A DNA stretch of 64,000 nucleotides from Varroa destructor (Eukaryota > Arthropoda > Arachnida > Mesostigmata > Varroidae): the NCBI RefSeq assembly GCF_002443255.2, contig NW_019211456.1, forward strand, positions 31,245,341 to 31,309,340. The letters are read 5' to 3'. This document shows positions 11,699 to 23,639 of this stretch, piece by piece. Numbering within the stretch: position 1 is the first letter of the stretch; every line of letters starts with the position of its first letter. The translations under genes were made by a program, and so were the position numbers. The notes below the pieces were generated by a model, which was given only the letters and a program-made list of their open reading frames with translations, was not told the origin of the DNA and searched no databases.

Positions 11699-11907
11699 GT
11701 AAGTTCGTGTTTTAAGGCGATGCGCCACAATCCTCCTCTGGAAGGCCGTGACGAGTCCCAAATGGAGCTAAAAACCTATAAGCAGTTGCCTCGCTCTTGG
11801 GGTACGTGCATCAAAGGCAGATTCACTGTACATACAGGCGCGAGAGCATGAGCTGCAGTATTTATCGGTAGCGAGAAATGATAAACTATTTTTTCGGCTG
11901 CTTTCAG

Positions 11908-11943
11908 CTTGAGAGAGAATGTTGTTGTATGTTGAAATTATAA
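11908..11943 (+). CDS. Candidate 36-base terminal exon with a Cys-Cys-Cys tail
   Basis: The strong acceptor ttttttcggctgctttcag ends at 11907. If spliced in phase 0 to exon 11628-11698, it reads LERECCCMLKL and stops at TAA 11941-11943. Three adjacent cysteines near a C-terminus can be a palmitoylation site in known proteins; this is only an inference here. The intron would be 209 bases. The exon is so short that coincidence is quite possible. Confidence 0.22.
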   Translation, partial: LERECCCMLKL

Positions 11944-12471
11944 TCGATAGCTACATGTTTCGGAGCATCTTCTCGTAGCATATTCCGTGAAGGGATACGG
12001 CACAATGGGTCCAACAACAAAGATTGCCACATCACACGCTTAAACAGGCGCCAAACCCACAAAATGTTACATACATTAAACAAATATCTCTGGTGTACGC
12101 TCGGTAGTGGGGTTAAGCATTTCTGCAGAAAGCCAGCTCCAAGCGTGGCGAGTGGGCCGTTTCGAAACAGAACAATCCTACGAATTTCTAAGTTATCCTT
12201 CATACCATTATGAGGTCTGCCATGTACTTGACCGCCATGTAACCAGGGCAATTAGGCTTACTAAATGAGCTAAGGCTGCCAACTAAGGACAAAATAAATT
12301 TCGAAAATGTATTACCGTACCGCCCACGAGATAGGGTGATATTATATATAAAAACCAAACAACGAGAACAGTGGAGGTGTGCCCAGACGCAGATAATTAC
12401 AGATCCTATCTTCGTTAGTCATCCGAATGGGAAAAAATTAAATTGTATCTGTTTCAATTATTTTCACATAG

Positions 12472-12569
12472 TTCTAACTAATAAACTGATTGATAATTAT
12501 AATATAGTTCGAGATGAATACGAAGACATAAATACATCTGCGAAACAAATAGAAGTACAACATTCGTAA
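12472..12569 (+). CDS. Candidate terminal exon, 31 residues, acidic tail
   Basis: The acceptor ctgtttcaattattttcacatag ends at 12471. Two bases plus an open frame read LTNKLIDNYNIVRDEYED and end KQIEVQHS at TAA 12567-12569. The charged, codon-balanced tail contrasts with the AT-rich surroundings. The same frame is open upstream to 12336 (KTKQREQWRCAQTQIITD), so the real exon may be longer. No domain is visible. Confidence 0.32.
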
Positions 12570-12692
12570 TTACCTACGCAGCTGAGTCAGAACCTAATGC
12601 ATATTCTATAGCTTGGAATCGGCATATTTTACACTTTATGCTCGTAAATACAGAGATGAAAGTACCTACTCTTTACGAAGCTGTTATTGCTA

Positions 12693-13145
12693 TTACGCTC
12701 GAGTCATTGCTTTTCCAACAGCTATGAGACATTCAACATAGAGCAAGCACCGGTTGCCCTTCGCTACGATTCCTCTTGACTCAACAACCAGACGCTCACC
12801 CGCCTTTGGTGTCGCCTTTTTCGGCCCTTGTCTGGACGGCCCTTTCTCTCTGCAGTTTTTCCGAGGTCGACTTTTTCCTCGTTTGGGGGAGGCCACGGTC
12901 AGTCTATTAATTGCAGTGTCCTCCCCAAGCCGTCCTCTTCCACAGACTGTTTCGTAACACTTCGAAAGCACGCGTCGCAAGTAGCGATGCATCAACGGGT
13001 GGTTACATAAGTTGCTTTTCTTGGGTTCAGGTGAAACGCTCTGCCCATCAACACACCGAATCCACGACATTTGCACCAACGCAAAGGTTCTGTTGTCTTT
13101 TCCTCGTTCAGGGAACTCATAAGTTGTCCCAAATAGGCTAAGCAT
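12693..13145 (-). CDS. Candidate ORF, 150 residues, basic protein in a GC-rich block
   Basis: Longest open frame of the window, in a block visibly richer in GC than its neighbours. A real ATG reads MLSLFGTTYEFPERGK. The middle is strongly basic, with repeated Lys/Arg/Pro/Gly (SPKRGKSRPRKNCREK), and the end reads VECLIAVGKAMTRA. A minus-strand acceptor-like ttgtag precedes the ATG. Basic composition would fit a nucleic-acid-binding protein, but no motif proves this. The plus strand is also open in overlapping frames (12754-12957, 12828-13010, 12911-13141), which argues that GC content, with fewer stop codons, is partly responsible. Coding status and strand are both uncertain. Confidence 0.3.
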   Translation of the reverse strand: MLSLFGTTYEFPERGKDNRTFALVQMSWIRCVDGQSVSPEPKKSNLCNHPLMHRYLRRVLSKCYETVCGRGRLGEDTAINRLTVASPKRGKSRPRKNCREKGPSRQGPKKATPKAGERLVVESRGIVAKGNRCLLYVECLIAVGKAMTRA

Positions 13146-15090
13146 CTACAATGGTAGGAGCAGCATCAAAACATCCGACGAACGCGTTGAAGAGGGGAAA
13201 TATACGTTATGTCATGTGGAAATGTGTTCCGAGATGGAAACGAGACGCGAATGCAGATCCGTTATGCGTCATAAGCGCACGTCAATAACAGGAACTCTCA
13301 TCTTGTAAACAGAAGAGTAAAACGTTCTTTCGAAATAGCGTGTCCAACAGCTGCTGTAAGCCAATAAAAAGGCTCTGGGCGAAAGCGCTCGTTGAGTATT
13401 CGCAGGTGTCTCGTGTAAACACCCGTGACTCTTTGGGCTTGTAGTTTCTAAGGTTACCTTTTCTTCTTTGATGACGCTTTTAAGAATAACTGTTATTAAT
13501 ATTATTATCGCAATGATAGTTGTTACATAGGTGCTCGAGTACAATAAGGCAGAAATAAAGGCCGTAGTGCGTTTCTGATTTGTTTCATTCCGATCTCAAG
13601 GCGCAACTTTATGTAGGGCATCGTTATGTGAAAAGACAGCGTGGACAGGCGACATGCTCGCCGCGTGTAAACCTAAATAATTTAAAGGATGTAGTAAGAC
13701 CTATAAGGACAGTAACGTGGTACGCAAGCACGTAACGCGTGCCGGCACAGCAACATAACCTGAAATAGTTACATGTAATGTATTGCTACGCCTTGCTGAT
13801 ATACCTAGGCATTCTCACAAAACAGGCCATACTTGGCGCCTTGGATGTGCACATGAAGATAATAAAAGTGAAGTGTACCACGAATTCAAAGAATAGTCGA
13901 ATTAGGTTTCGCACATATGGTGTGTAGATCTCAATCTAATGTTTTTGGGGGCGCATACGCCCAGGCGAAATATTTCATTAATTATCAATATATAATGAAG
14001 TTTTGCAGAAATCGACATGTTGAGCCTAGTTCCGTGTTTTCAAAGGGTATTGGCATTATTATGAATTATTACATAAGCATGACGCGACTCGCCACCATCC
14101 TGCAGGAAACTGTCGTGGTAGACAGACGTTCGAAGTCGAAAAGTTTCAGCGCTTAGAGAATCCGACATATATCAGCCGGTTTCTATGGAACGACTCTGTA
14201 ATGAGTATACTGTACTTTATTAGGATGAACAGCATGGGCCACACTGATTATTAGTAAGATTGTAAGTGAGGGATGGCATCGAAGTGGAGTAGTGAAGGGG
14301 TACATCCTGTAGGATTTTTTGATTGAAATAATAATTATAGAATACATCTATATCTACTGGTCTATGCAAATACACATATTAACTCGAACGTACAACGACA
14401 GATAAAGCAACTGTTCTGCTCTTTGCTGACTACTACTTAGGTCAATTTATACGTTTTCCTATAAGCACGCATATATAAAATATCCACGCTATAATATAAG
14501 CCGTCCTCTTAATTGGCGGGAACCATAATGTAAATACGTGTTACACATTGCTTTAGCAATAGTTTGTTGTGTGCACCTTTTTGTACATGTACTCCTCTGA
14601 CGATTATTACTAGATGCTCATGCGTCTCAAAGCGTCTAGCTCCCCACAACCTGTGTGCTAGTCACCATTCAAATATCTCTGTACCAGCAACAATTGAGAC
14701 GGCGTTACCGCAGAATTTTGCCTTCTACTAGTTGAACTTGAGTATGGACAGCTGAATGGTCACTCGTCGCTCCGTTGGCGCCTGTGTCTGTGCCCATTTT
14801 GAAGATACGTCATGTTTCTCTTACCGGGCTAACATAACATACGACGAAATGCTGGGCGTACGATTAAATCTATGAGACAGACACGTGATGCTACACGTCT
14901 TTGCCGCTGTGAAATTATCTTATATATCATATTTATCTTTCTTCTCTTTGTTTTAATCTGTTCTCCTACAACAAAAGTGTTTTACAAAGTCCATTTGTCG
15001 TGGAGTGAGATTGAGCAATGTTCAACTCTCTGATTCGTCAATTTATCGTCGTATACGTAAAACAGCATAAAAGAATGCCGACGATCACTA

Positions 15091-15150
15091 GTGTGTATAT
15101 ATATGTATATATATATACACACACATGTATGTGTATGTATATATATATAC
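15091..15150. repeat. TG/TA/CA microsatellite, near-palindromic
   Basis: Alternating purine-pyrimidine tract: GTGTGTATAT..., a central ATATATACACACACATGTATGTG, then TATATATATATAC. Several internal blocks are mutually complementary, so the tract can fold on itself, and it is of the kind that can adopt cruciform or Z-DNA. Confidence 0.9.
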
Positions 15151-16881
15151 TACAATGATAACACCTCAGGTCAAATTCAGTTTGCGCCAAGAGAAGCATA
15201 TTACTAATACATAGAAAATATTCTAGACATAAATAAGCAGAATTCGCCGATATTTTTAAGGCAGCTGAAATTCATGCAGAGCTTGTTGTTTTTAATGCAT
15301 GATATAAATATATTAACAAAAACAACACAAAAAAATTATACGATTGCTTGTGGTTCTGTACACATTGTCGGCATCGTCTATACTCGCCTAGTATCTGTAC
15401 GGATCTATGTGAGGTGTCTGCCTTTTATGGCTGAGGACACCGCAATTCCTATACGTTTGTTTCTTATAATATGACCAAAATGGAAGCGTGGTTATCACAC
15501 GCCGCACTATATGGTCCTCACCATTCAATGTGATCATTTGCAGCAGAAATAGAAGACATAATAACAAGCTATTTCACTGTATAATCTAATCCCGTTGCTA
15601 GTGGCAAAATAAATCAAAGCAGGGGGAAAAATGGCCGAGGCGACGTCTATGCTGCCAGATACGCCATCCACGTACGATTTTAAAACTACTAAACTAATAG
15701 CGTATCGGACGACGCATCGAACGCTGCTGCCTCGATGACCTGCCGACGCTGACATGCGGCAGAACGATGAAAAAGGCCAACTTTGTTATATATAATCTAC
15801 TGAGCATAATCTAGCAACTGAGTATAATCTTGTATTTTACCATATTTTAACCTAATAATAGATAATAGTAATAATAAACAAAATCTAGGTAACAGACATC
15901 GATGGAAGGTCCATGGGGCATGATAGGATGCTAAATCGCACAAAACGACAGATGTCAAATAGAGGGGTACAGTATTTCAGTGGAAATTCACGGAACAGAT
16001 CTACAATGATGTGGTGACACCGTCGCTTTGTTGGTGAGAGCTGGAATGGTCTCATACCGTAAAAGGGTTATGTGGAACGTGATGCGTAATAAAAACGTAC
16101 AATAACATGTCTATTTTGCCGATGAATCACTATTACCAGATAAAATTTAGAAACGATGCTAGCCGTTTTCGGTGGAGCGAATACCGAATGTGAAGACATT
16201 TGAAGATCTTCCTGAAGGGTAGCCTTGTCTCACTGAAGATGTGAGATTGCTGAACAGCGATATATTGATATCTATGGTATGTTACGGGTAGAGTCGTATG
16301 GCAAACTCTTCTGGACAAAGAGCAAAACACACAGAAGCGCCAGATTCAAATGTAGTTTGCTCTTATTTGAATAGCCATACTAGGGCAAATATGGAGACTT
16401 TGGTGAAAAATGAAGCGATTTACTTTCCGAAACAACAAAAAATCCATACGCATTCATGGATAGGATAGAGCTAAGACCCACGGATCTTGGGTCGGTCCGG
16501 TACTAATTCTATTATTAAGTTCTTTTCATTGCTTTTGGTACGACCAGTACCATTACCAACACTGAAACAGCTGTCAATTTTTACGTTCGACGATGGCAAT
16601 GATGCGAATAGCTCTGAGCCTATTTCGTTGTAATAGGAAACAATGTATTCTGTATTTATATCCGAACGTCATGCCGAATAATACGAGACTGTCAACGAGA
16701 GATTTGTTTTTAACTCGACGCTGAAGGCAGCACGAGCTCTCAAACACAATAACACTTACTCTATTGCTATCTTCTCACTTCCCCGAGAGAATTGGATGTG
16801 TTTTCATTTTAGAAACAATGTTGCAGACGACTATAGGTTCGGAGAGATTTTTTTTCAGACATGGACAATTACACAAAACTG

Positions 16882-16882
<1 letters not shown>

Positions 16883-16918
<36 letters not shown>
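16883..16918. repeat. (TA)18 microsatellite
   Basis: Perfect TA dinucleotide repeat. With its flanks GTTATATA and TATATAAC it forms a perfect palindrome. Confidence 0.95.
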
Positions 16919-16919
<1 letters not shown>

Positions 16920-17292
16920 CTGAATTGTTATATTGTATATAGCACGTCCCTTTTCATCAATGAAAAGAAGTGGTCGTCAAAAACCTAAAACATCATTTAT
17001 TTATTGTTCTACTATTATAATAATCATTTATACTGCTTAAAAGATATTTCTCGGTATTCTCTATTGTACAGGCGATTCGAGTCACGATGATACATCTGCT
17101 TATTTTCCCGTGTGTTCTATACAGAAAAGCTACTGGCTAGAAAAATCTAGCAAAAGCTCGATTATCCCAGGATAAAACATGATACATCCCGTCATAGACG
17201 AAATTCATGCAATACGTAAGCCAAGTACGGCCGTAAGGGGTGACACCGATCAGCGTTAGCGATACCTTGCCTCGACACGGACGCAGTGACAA

Positions 17293-17505
17293 ATGAGAGA
17301 AATTCCTTTCTTTGGCAAAATCACAGCAAAAGCCATCGATCGAATTTTATTAGTGCCTATTATATTTCTGAGGCCTGGTTTGTACAACATCGCCAAGGCC
17401 TTTAGAGAACCCACAGATTACACATTTGACGATCAAAAAATAAGAGGGTTCCTTGTGGCGACAGAATCCGAGACTGATTTTTTGGCAGTTCCAAATAGCC
17501 CATAG
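17293..17505 (+). CDS. Candidate ORF, 70 residues, unknown
   Basis: A real ATG preceded in frame by TGA two codons earlier opens 70 codons. The start is MREIPFFGKITAKAIDR, followed by a hydrophobic stretch ILLVPIIFLRPGLY, then an acidic segment TDYTFDDQKIRGF and ATESETDF before TAG. Codon endings are mixed. The hydrophobic stretch is interrupted by Arg and Pro, so a membrane segment is doubtful. Start context is weak (C at -3). No family is recognised and no poly(A) signal lies close by. Confidence 0.25.
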   Translation: MREIPFFGKITAKAIDRILLVPIIFLRPGLYNIAKAFREPTDYTFDDQKIRGFLVATESETDFLAVPNSP

Positions 17506-19631
17506 GCCAACGTCGAACTGCATTGTTAACCTGTTATTTCAACGTATTCCATTGCTCTTGGTATTTAATACTTCCTGTCTTAATATTCGCTCTGGTTTAT
17601 ATAACCTGGCCCCGTTAAATACAGCACGAACTGTGCTATTGAGTCATTACATCGTACAAATCTGATTATATGAATCTGGATATATCTGTGTTGGCATAGC
17701 GATACTTTCCTTTAGTGTTCCCATATGTACACCTTCAAAAAACTATATAATATTCCTGTTGTACACAACATGACAAGCGTTTCTTTGAAGGTGCATTTGC
17801 ACAGCCGCAGTTCGCCCTTGTCGCTTACTAGGCTTGCTCTATGATTCAACAACCCGATAATACTGTTTATATATTAGTAGGTTTTAGCGTCAGGTAATGG
17901 CTTTCTAGGTATCGCATTATAATCAGCATATTTATAGACAAACGTAGTAATAAAGAGCAACATACATTTTTTATATTGTCGGCATTGAGATACAAGGGAC
18001 CTTTTCCGAGGAAAAGTAATATGCAACGATTTGTAGAAGTATGCACGATGCAAGTTCCGACCAATCAATGTCCAAGCTAAGTTGAAGTTCTCGGTATGAG
18101 TTTGGTCCTATCAGAGCATTAGCTTGTCACGTGTTTAATCCGGTTGGCACGCTATTCTATCCAAGCTTTGTCTGTAATTGTCGCAGCAGCACCTGGTACA
18201 TTATATGTATATATACAGATGTATGCTAGAGGCAATTAGATCGAATATATTGATTCTCTGTCTGTGCCAATTAGTTGTTCGATTTTGGAAAATAAAGTTC
18301 ACAGATTTGTAATACTGCCACATGCAAACGATATGATCATTACTATATTATACAGTACTCGTGCATTAATATTATGGCACACCTAGGATCCTAACTATAA
18401 TTTAGAACGTTTCGTGGGGCAATCAACGACAAGGAACTTTTAAACCCCACAGGGGAGCATACCATTCGATCGGCGTAAATTAGGCTAGCCGTAATTGAAC
18501 GACATTCGATAACACCAGAATTATACGTACATCGTGGTCACATCGTTAACGGCTTCGAGTACTTTTAGCGGAACGGTAAGCACGTAGTTTTAAATAAACA
18601 GGTCGTCATACGTATCGTCAACGCTCTACGCTAGCCAACGTGATCGCATGATAACATTGCGTTGAGTGTACCGGACGAGCATTTGATGAAGGCAATCAAT
18701 GCACTGAAGCCCAAGAGTACCATCAATTTTTTTGTATCTCTGATCCACTTAACAAAACATAATATGCACGTAGTCTCAGTTTCTCTAGTAACCACTCACA
18801 CCATCAGGCCAAACTGAAAAGTTTCCTTGAGCATGCGCTAAACGGAAGACGTCAAAAAAGGCTTAACATTTAACATACACAAAAATCTGTAAATAATATA
18901 AAACAACATGTCTCTGACATAGCTACGGCCTCAAGCAATCATACGAAACACCTTTTGATATATTTAGCCTATCATTCAAATGGCGCCTCAATTTTTAATC
19001 TATAGCTATCCATTAAATCGCTCTACAGTTGCCATTTAGAAATCTTAGTTCGCTACGTGAGAAGGGCTGCCCTTCTCGCCTGGTCGCGTGGAGAGGAGAC
19101 TCACTGTCACCAACGGCTCGATCTGTCTGGAACTTATGCTTTTTACTGAGCATCTTAGAGGGGCGATTCGTATTAGCTAGAACTATGTATTTTACAGTTA
19201 GGGCGCCATTTTTAACTTAACAGTGGCTATATAACAAGTTGATATTTAGCAATTACGAAAGGTAACGCAGAATAAATAGTTTCAAAGAAAAGGGTGAAAA
19301 AAAACAATTGAAAAATGAACATGATCTTATTTTCTAAAGTTTTTGAACTTCTGAAAAATCGTTCGGTACTAATCGTCAAAAGCTGTATCACTGACTTAAT
19401 AACACCACTTCGATTAGCACGAGCACGGCGGTAATGGATAATGTTATAGGGTCTCTAGTAATAATGAGACGGCCAATAATTAACACTGCTGAAGTGTCAA
19501 CTGTGGACCATTATTTTTTTCACCGTTCACAGCTCAGACAGATGAAATCTACTATTTATTTCTAGCGATAAAGTGCAAACTTCGTCCCCGTCAAGGCATC
19601 ACTACTTTAAACTCAGCAGCAGGAACCCCAT

Positions 19632-19652
19632 TTATATATACATATATATACA
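19632..19652. repeat. Short (TA)n with one interruption
   Basis: TTATATATACATATATATA, a short interrupted TA repeat. Confidence 0.85.
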
Positions 19653-20021
19653 GTATACAGATGCGATGATTCTTCGAGCAATGCACGTTTGCATAAGCAC
19701 TGAACACAAATCACGATGTTTACAAGAGGTGCAGTTGAACTTACAACTTAACGTTTTGTAGGTTTCATATAATCAAATCAACTTAAGTCAAAGTTAGAGA
19801 GGTCTATTGCCATAGTGAAATGCTGCCAAACTATTCAGTCGCAACGATCGACTTTATAAACGTACGCTTATATTGAAAATTAATGTACAACTCTAGTACC
19901 CGATATTGTAAACTGAAAATACTGCACTACGGTGCCCAGCTTCTGGGGACACACATATTAGGTGCTTAAAAAAGTTATCAGCGCTTAAAAAAAATCCTTG
20001 TTTTTATTATCAAACATCTTT

Positions 20022-20240
20022 TTATAGTCGTTTTTCCATTTTTCCGACAATCTCTTTAGTGCAGATATCCCGGGCACAGAATTTGTGACACGTGATTTTG
20101 ACATCTCTCCATTGAGCCTTATTTAAGGGCGTTAAGAGACGAGACATTAAGGTAATTGGCCGAACGCTACGAGAAGAATCTGTTACATCGAACTTTTCAG
20201 CGACAGAATTATCTTTGGGACTCCCATAAATAGCATTCAT
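20022..20240 (-). CDS. Candidate small gene, 72 residues, with poly(A) signal
   Basis: The minus-strand ATG at 20240 is preceded directly by an in-frame TGA and opens 72 codons to TAA. It reads MNAIYGSPKDNSVAEKFD at the start and ARDICTKEIVGKMEKRL at the end. The product is hydrophilic, basic at the C-terminus, with two Cys and no signal peptide. An AATAAA on the same strand lies at 20008-20003, about 14 bases past the stop; that is compact but possible for a short 3' UTR. The ATG context is poor, so it could instead be the last exon of a larger gene. No family is recognised. Confidence 0.33.
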   Translation of the reverse strand: MNAIYGSPKDNSVAEKFDVTDSSRSVRPITLMSRLLTPLNKAQWRDVKITCHKFCARDICTKEIVGKMEKRL

Positions 20241-22011
20241 TCATTTTTATCTGGGCTTCGGTAGTATGTGTGCCGTTATCGTAATCGTAAAACATTGTAA
20301 ATCTTTGCAAAAATTTTACGCATTTTCATTCTTCATTTTAAGTCTGAACGAAATCATTTCAACGATCGTAGCGCATTTACTGTTGAAGTACTGTACCTGA
20401 AACATCAGACTTTACAGCCATGTAGCTAGGAAAAGCGTCAATACTATCCATCTATCTATCTATGTATCTATCTATTTCTGTTGCACGTGATCGCCGCAAA
20501 CAGGCAAAAACGATCGATCACGACTGTGCATCTCTTCTTCTTGGATTTTGTGTTTCTATTGATTGGAGTCGCTACATTATTCTATCATTCGACATCAGTA
20601 AGTGCTTAAAATTGTTTTATTTGATAACGATATCATATTCGACATGGTCAAGATTGGGCCTTGAAAAGATAGTCGAAAGCAATTAGCAAAAATGGCCTAT
20701 TTTTCTCAATGTACAATGATTTCAGTAAGACAGTTGACGAGGGCGACGCCTGTATACATGTCACCCGCAAGGCGCCATAATAAACTTATGCTTACCATTA
20801 CCACAAGCCGACATATTGTGATTTTGAATATCGCGCCACTTAGTTCATTTTCTATTAGTCACGCGATACGGTAATTCGTAGGTAAAACGAATGCTTTTGA
20901 CGCCGATTTACAAACAACTCGGCGCTGCTCTTATGACTGAGTAACTGGCTTAAATGACTATTAAAACTTTATGTCTATTATGTTCGTGAAGGCGACCCGC
21001 CACCGTCTGCTAAACAAACGCTGCCACTACCGCTAGCTCAATGGCATTGACACAGCTATATATGTAGGTATATACACTAGAAGCTACACTCTTTGCCTGA
21101 TTTCTACATATCAGAAACCATTTACTATAACTGGAAGTACTTGTCATGCTTCTTCATTACTGGGTCAGAGTGATACTAGGTGAATTAGTTTCGCCTCATA
21201 GAGTTGTTACAGCTTATATATAGATTCCTCTGTATTGACGAAAATGATTGATAATAGTAACTGTTACAAAGGTTCGTTACGAAATCGCTGAAGCGTCCCA
21301 GCTCACTGTATCATCAATACCCATCAGTTAACGAGATGACTGGCAATAAGGCAAATGTATTCGGTTTACCACTCCCGCTCCAGCAATGTGTACATGTAGT
21401 ATAACGTCGTTCAAGCAATACGCACGCCTCTGATCAAATTCGGGGTGAGATGCGGGCAAAACGTAAACTCCAACAGCGAATCAAGCTTCGTGGCTTTCGA
21501 AAACTTTCCTCTTTGCACCCTAAGACTACATATTCTATTGGTTTCTAACTGAAACAGGAATAAACCACGGATCTGCCTTGCCTCTGAAAAGTGAATAGGC
21601 CCAAATTTTTGTGCACGTAACAGAAAATATAGTATTTCGTACGCAGTACGTCATGGAAAATACGTGACGAACAGTGAAAACTATCGCCAAAATCAAAAAC
21701 ATAGTCTTCGAAATATTCGTTTCGTGTATGCATTACGCGACAATAACTCCTTTCTTAATGGGCAGCCATTTTAAAAAGGTCTTCATTGTCGGACAAACAA
21801 CAGCTTCACCACAGAATGAATCAACGTCGGAATCAGTATGGAATGGGTAACGTATGAATGGGTACATTTGGTAGCGTCAGACGGATGGACAGGGTCCTGA
21901 GCAGCGTAAATGCAATAACAGGATAATGTATGAAACAAAATAATCATGAGCGCAATATTTATTGGGTAATATCTCTTCGTTGCAATGATGTGCATATACT
22001 TTTACATTTAG
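20241..22011. other. No firm gene; TCTA microsatellite
   Basis: Holds a (TCTA)n repeat at 20445-20476. Next to it, an open frame 20462-20686 contains a GTAAGT donor at about 20598 after the residues SIDWSRYIILSFDIS; this could be an exon end. A frame at 20692-20874 begins with an ATG in good context (MAYFSQCTMISVRQ) but has no other support. Confidence 0.35.
20445..20476. repeat. (TCTA)n tetranucleotide microsatellite
   Basis: About seven TCTA/TATC units with substitutions (CTATCCATCTATCTATC, then TATGTATCTATC). Confidence 0.9.
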
Positions 22012-22193
22012 CAGACCCTCTTGTCTTTCGCACTCGTAGACTTCGGCCAGTGGCAAAGTCGGAGAGCATACGCAACACCTGTATTTTAAGCAGATCGAAA
22101 GGCATATTGCTAATAGAAGATCTAGCAGCACAAAAAAAAGCCGATAATAATATTCCGCTTGAGATATCTATTATATCTGACGAAATCTGCTAA
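22012..22193 (+). CDS. Candidate terminal exon, 59 residues, unknown
   Basis: The acceptor tatacttttacatttag ends at 22011. Two bases of a split codon are followed by DPLVFRTRRLRPVAKSES, then ILLIEDLAAQKKADNN, ending IIPDE-like (SIISDEIC) at TAA 22191-22193. The charged, amphipathic middle and balanced codon use favour coding. The opposite strand is also open (21877-22131) but only from a GTG. No domain is recognised. Confidence 0.32.
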
Positions 22194-23583
22194 ACGAAAA
22201 ACGAGCGGACCCTAATCAATGGCTGACAGCCAGAAGTCTAACCTTGTAAAGGAAGCCCTATATTAGAAAGACGTGAATAAGAGTGTGAATTTCTAATCTA
22301 GGAGTAGGCTTTGAAGTATTTCATCATGAAACTTAGACGATCACCAATCCTTCAGACAACGAGTGCCCTAATGAACTTTACTCCCTTTCCCATTAGTACT
22401 GAAGAATAGAGAAGTTGTCTACTGAAAAGCGCAGAAAAAAAAAGTCAAACCTTTACTTGTGTACAACTAGCAAGAGATACAGATTCTGACACACATGGAT
22501 TTCAAATCGCACTCAACTATTTATCATTCGCTACGTGACCTGCTAGTGGATAAAGGTCTCTGGTTTTTGTCTCAATTTGAATACGAACAACTTCTAGCAG
22601 CGTTAGCATCTGTAAACTTGCTTAAGCTGTTTAAAACCACTTGGCAAACTAAACATTTTCATTGCTAATTTACACTTATCAGCTGACTGAATGTTAGCAG
22701 AAAATAATAAGCTTAAGGACAAAGATTTCGTTTAGTACTAAAAATCGATGCTTCATAATTAAATTCGTTTCTCGAAGGTTATTTAAAATACCGGGTAAGA
22801 AGGCCTGCAGCACAACAACAGGTTCTTATTGGTATTTTAGATAAATTGGGCGGCTAAAGTCCATGAAAGATGGACTACATATCGAGATCTTAAATAAAAG
22901 AGCAGGTTGCTTGGATCATTACAGCTTCCATGTCTTTTTGTTGGTACAGTTTGGACAATTGTACAGGTTTTTTTTTTTTTAGAGTACATCGTATGCATAC
23001 GCAGTTTGTAATCCATTGTTTGCTTTTCTTTTTTACATTCTGTGTTTTCCTGACAACTTTATAACGCGTTTTTCGAGGAATCCCGTATCGAACCGACAGA
23101 GAGCTATGTGTTTCGCGGCTCGTTGTTCGACCTGACGTCTGAAAGTATGCTTAGCTCTTAATAGCTCAATTTTCATCAACTTTTAAAATTCCTCCTTAGC
23201 GGAGGGGACTAGTGTTTTTACCAATTCTTTGATAGATTCTACTAGCGCTCTCACATCTGAAAAACGGAACCTTGCCCAATAGGTTTTGCTTTCCGGTACT
23301 GTGTGACATCTTTGCTTATAAATCCGTTAATTCTCGTATGCAGATGCTGTCGGAAGTAACCAATATTTGTTGTAAATATTTACCGAATCTCGTCTTTTGA
23401 GACCGCATGGTTTAAAAGTTACTCAATCTTTCTCGATCCTCTAAGTAGCTCAGGACAACTGAATACATTACCCCATTATAATTTTCGTACAATTTAAGTG
23501 AAGTGAGAAGGCCGACTATAAATCTGATAATATGTAATAAAGAAGCAGCGGGGAGGTAATTAAACTGGTTTTATATTTATCAG
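22194..23583. other. No gene recognised; poly(T) tract
   Basis: AT-rich. A 13-base T run lies at 22968-22980. No open frame of note is present on either strand. Confidence 0.4.
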
Positions 23584-23639
23584 GATGATGATGCAGATGG
23601 TGATAGTATTGGCTCCGTCATACGGATCCAGGCGGCCAG
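23584..23639 (+). CDS. Candidate 56-base acidic exon
   Basis: The acceptor ggttttatatttatcag ends at 23583 and a strong donor CCAG|GTACGT begins at 23640. The 56 bases read DDDADGDSIGSVIRIQAA plus two bases. If the donor is ignored, the frame continues YVTSNHVKAIKSNYQQIL and stops at 23727. An Asp-rich start of this kind resembles calcium-binding or acidic linker sequences, but one short exon cannot settle that. Confidence 0.3.

Larger units (their letters stand above)
13146..20021. other. Long gene-poor stretch with microsatellites
   Basis: Mostly AT-rich, with no recognisable domain. It holds the TA-rich repeats at 15091-15150, 16883-16918 and 19632-19652 (listed separately). Frames that read plausibly but lack proof are 13917-14156 (+, real ATG, MVCRSQSNVFGGAYAQ, 79 residues) and 17293-17505. 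The rest shows only short chance frames. Confidence 0.4.

Noticed and set aside
21877..22131. Minus-strand cysteine-rich ORF resembling a secreted peptide
   Set aside because: It begins only at a GTG, with no ATG for the apparent signal peptide, and is antisense to a better-supported plus exon candidate.
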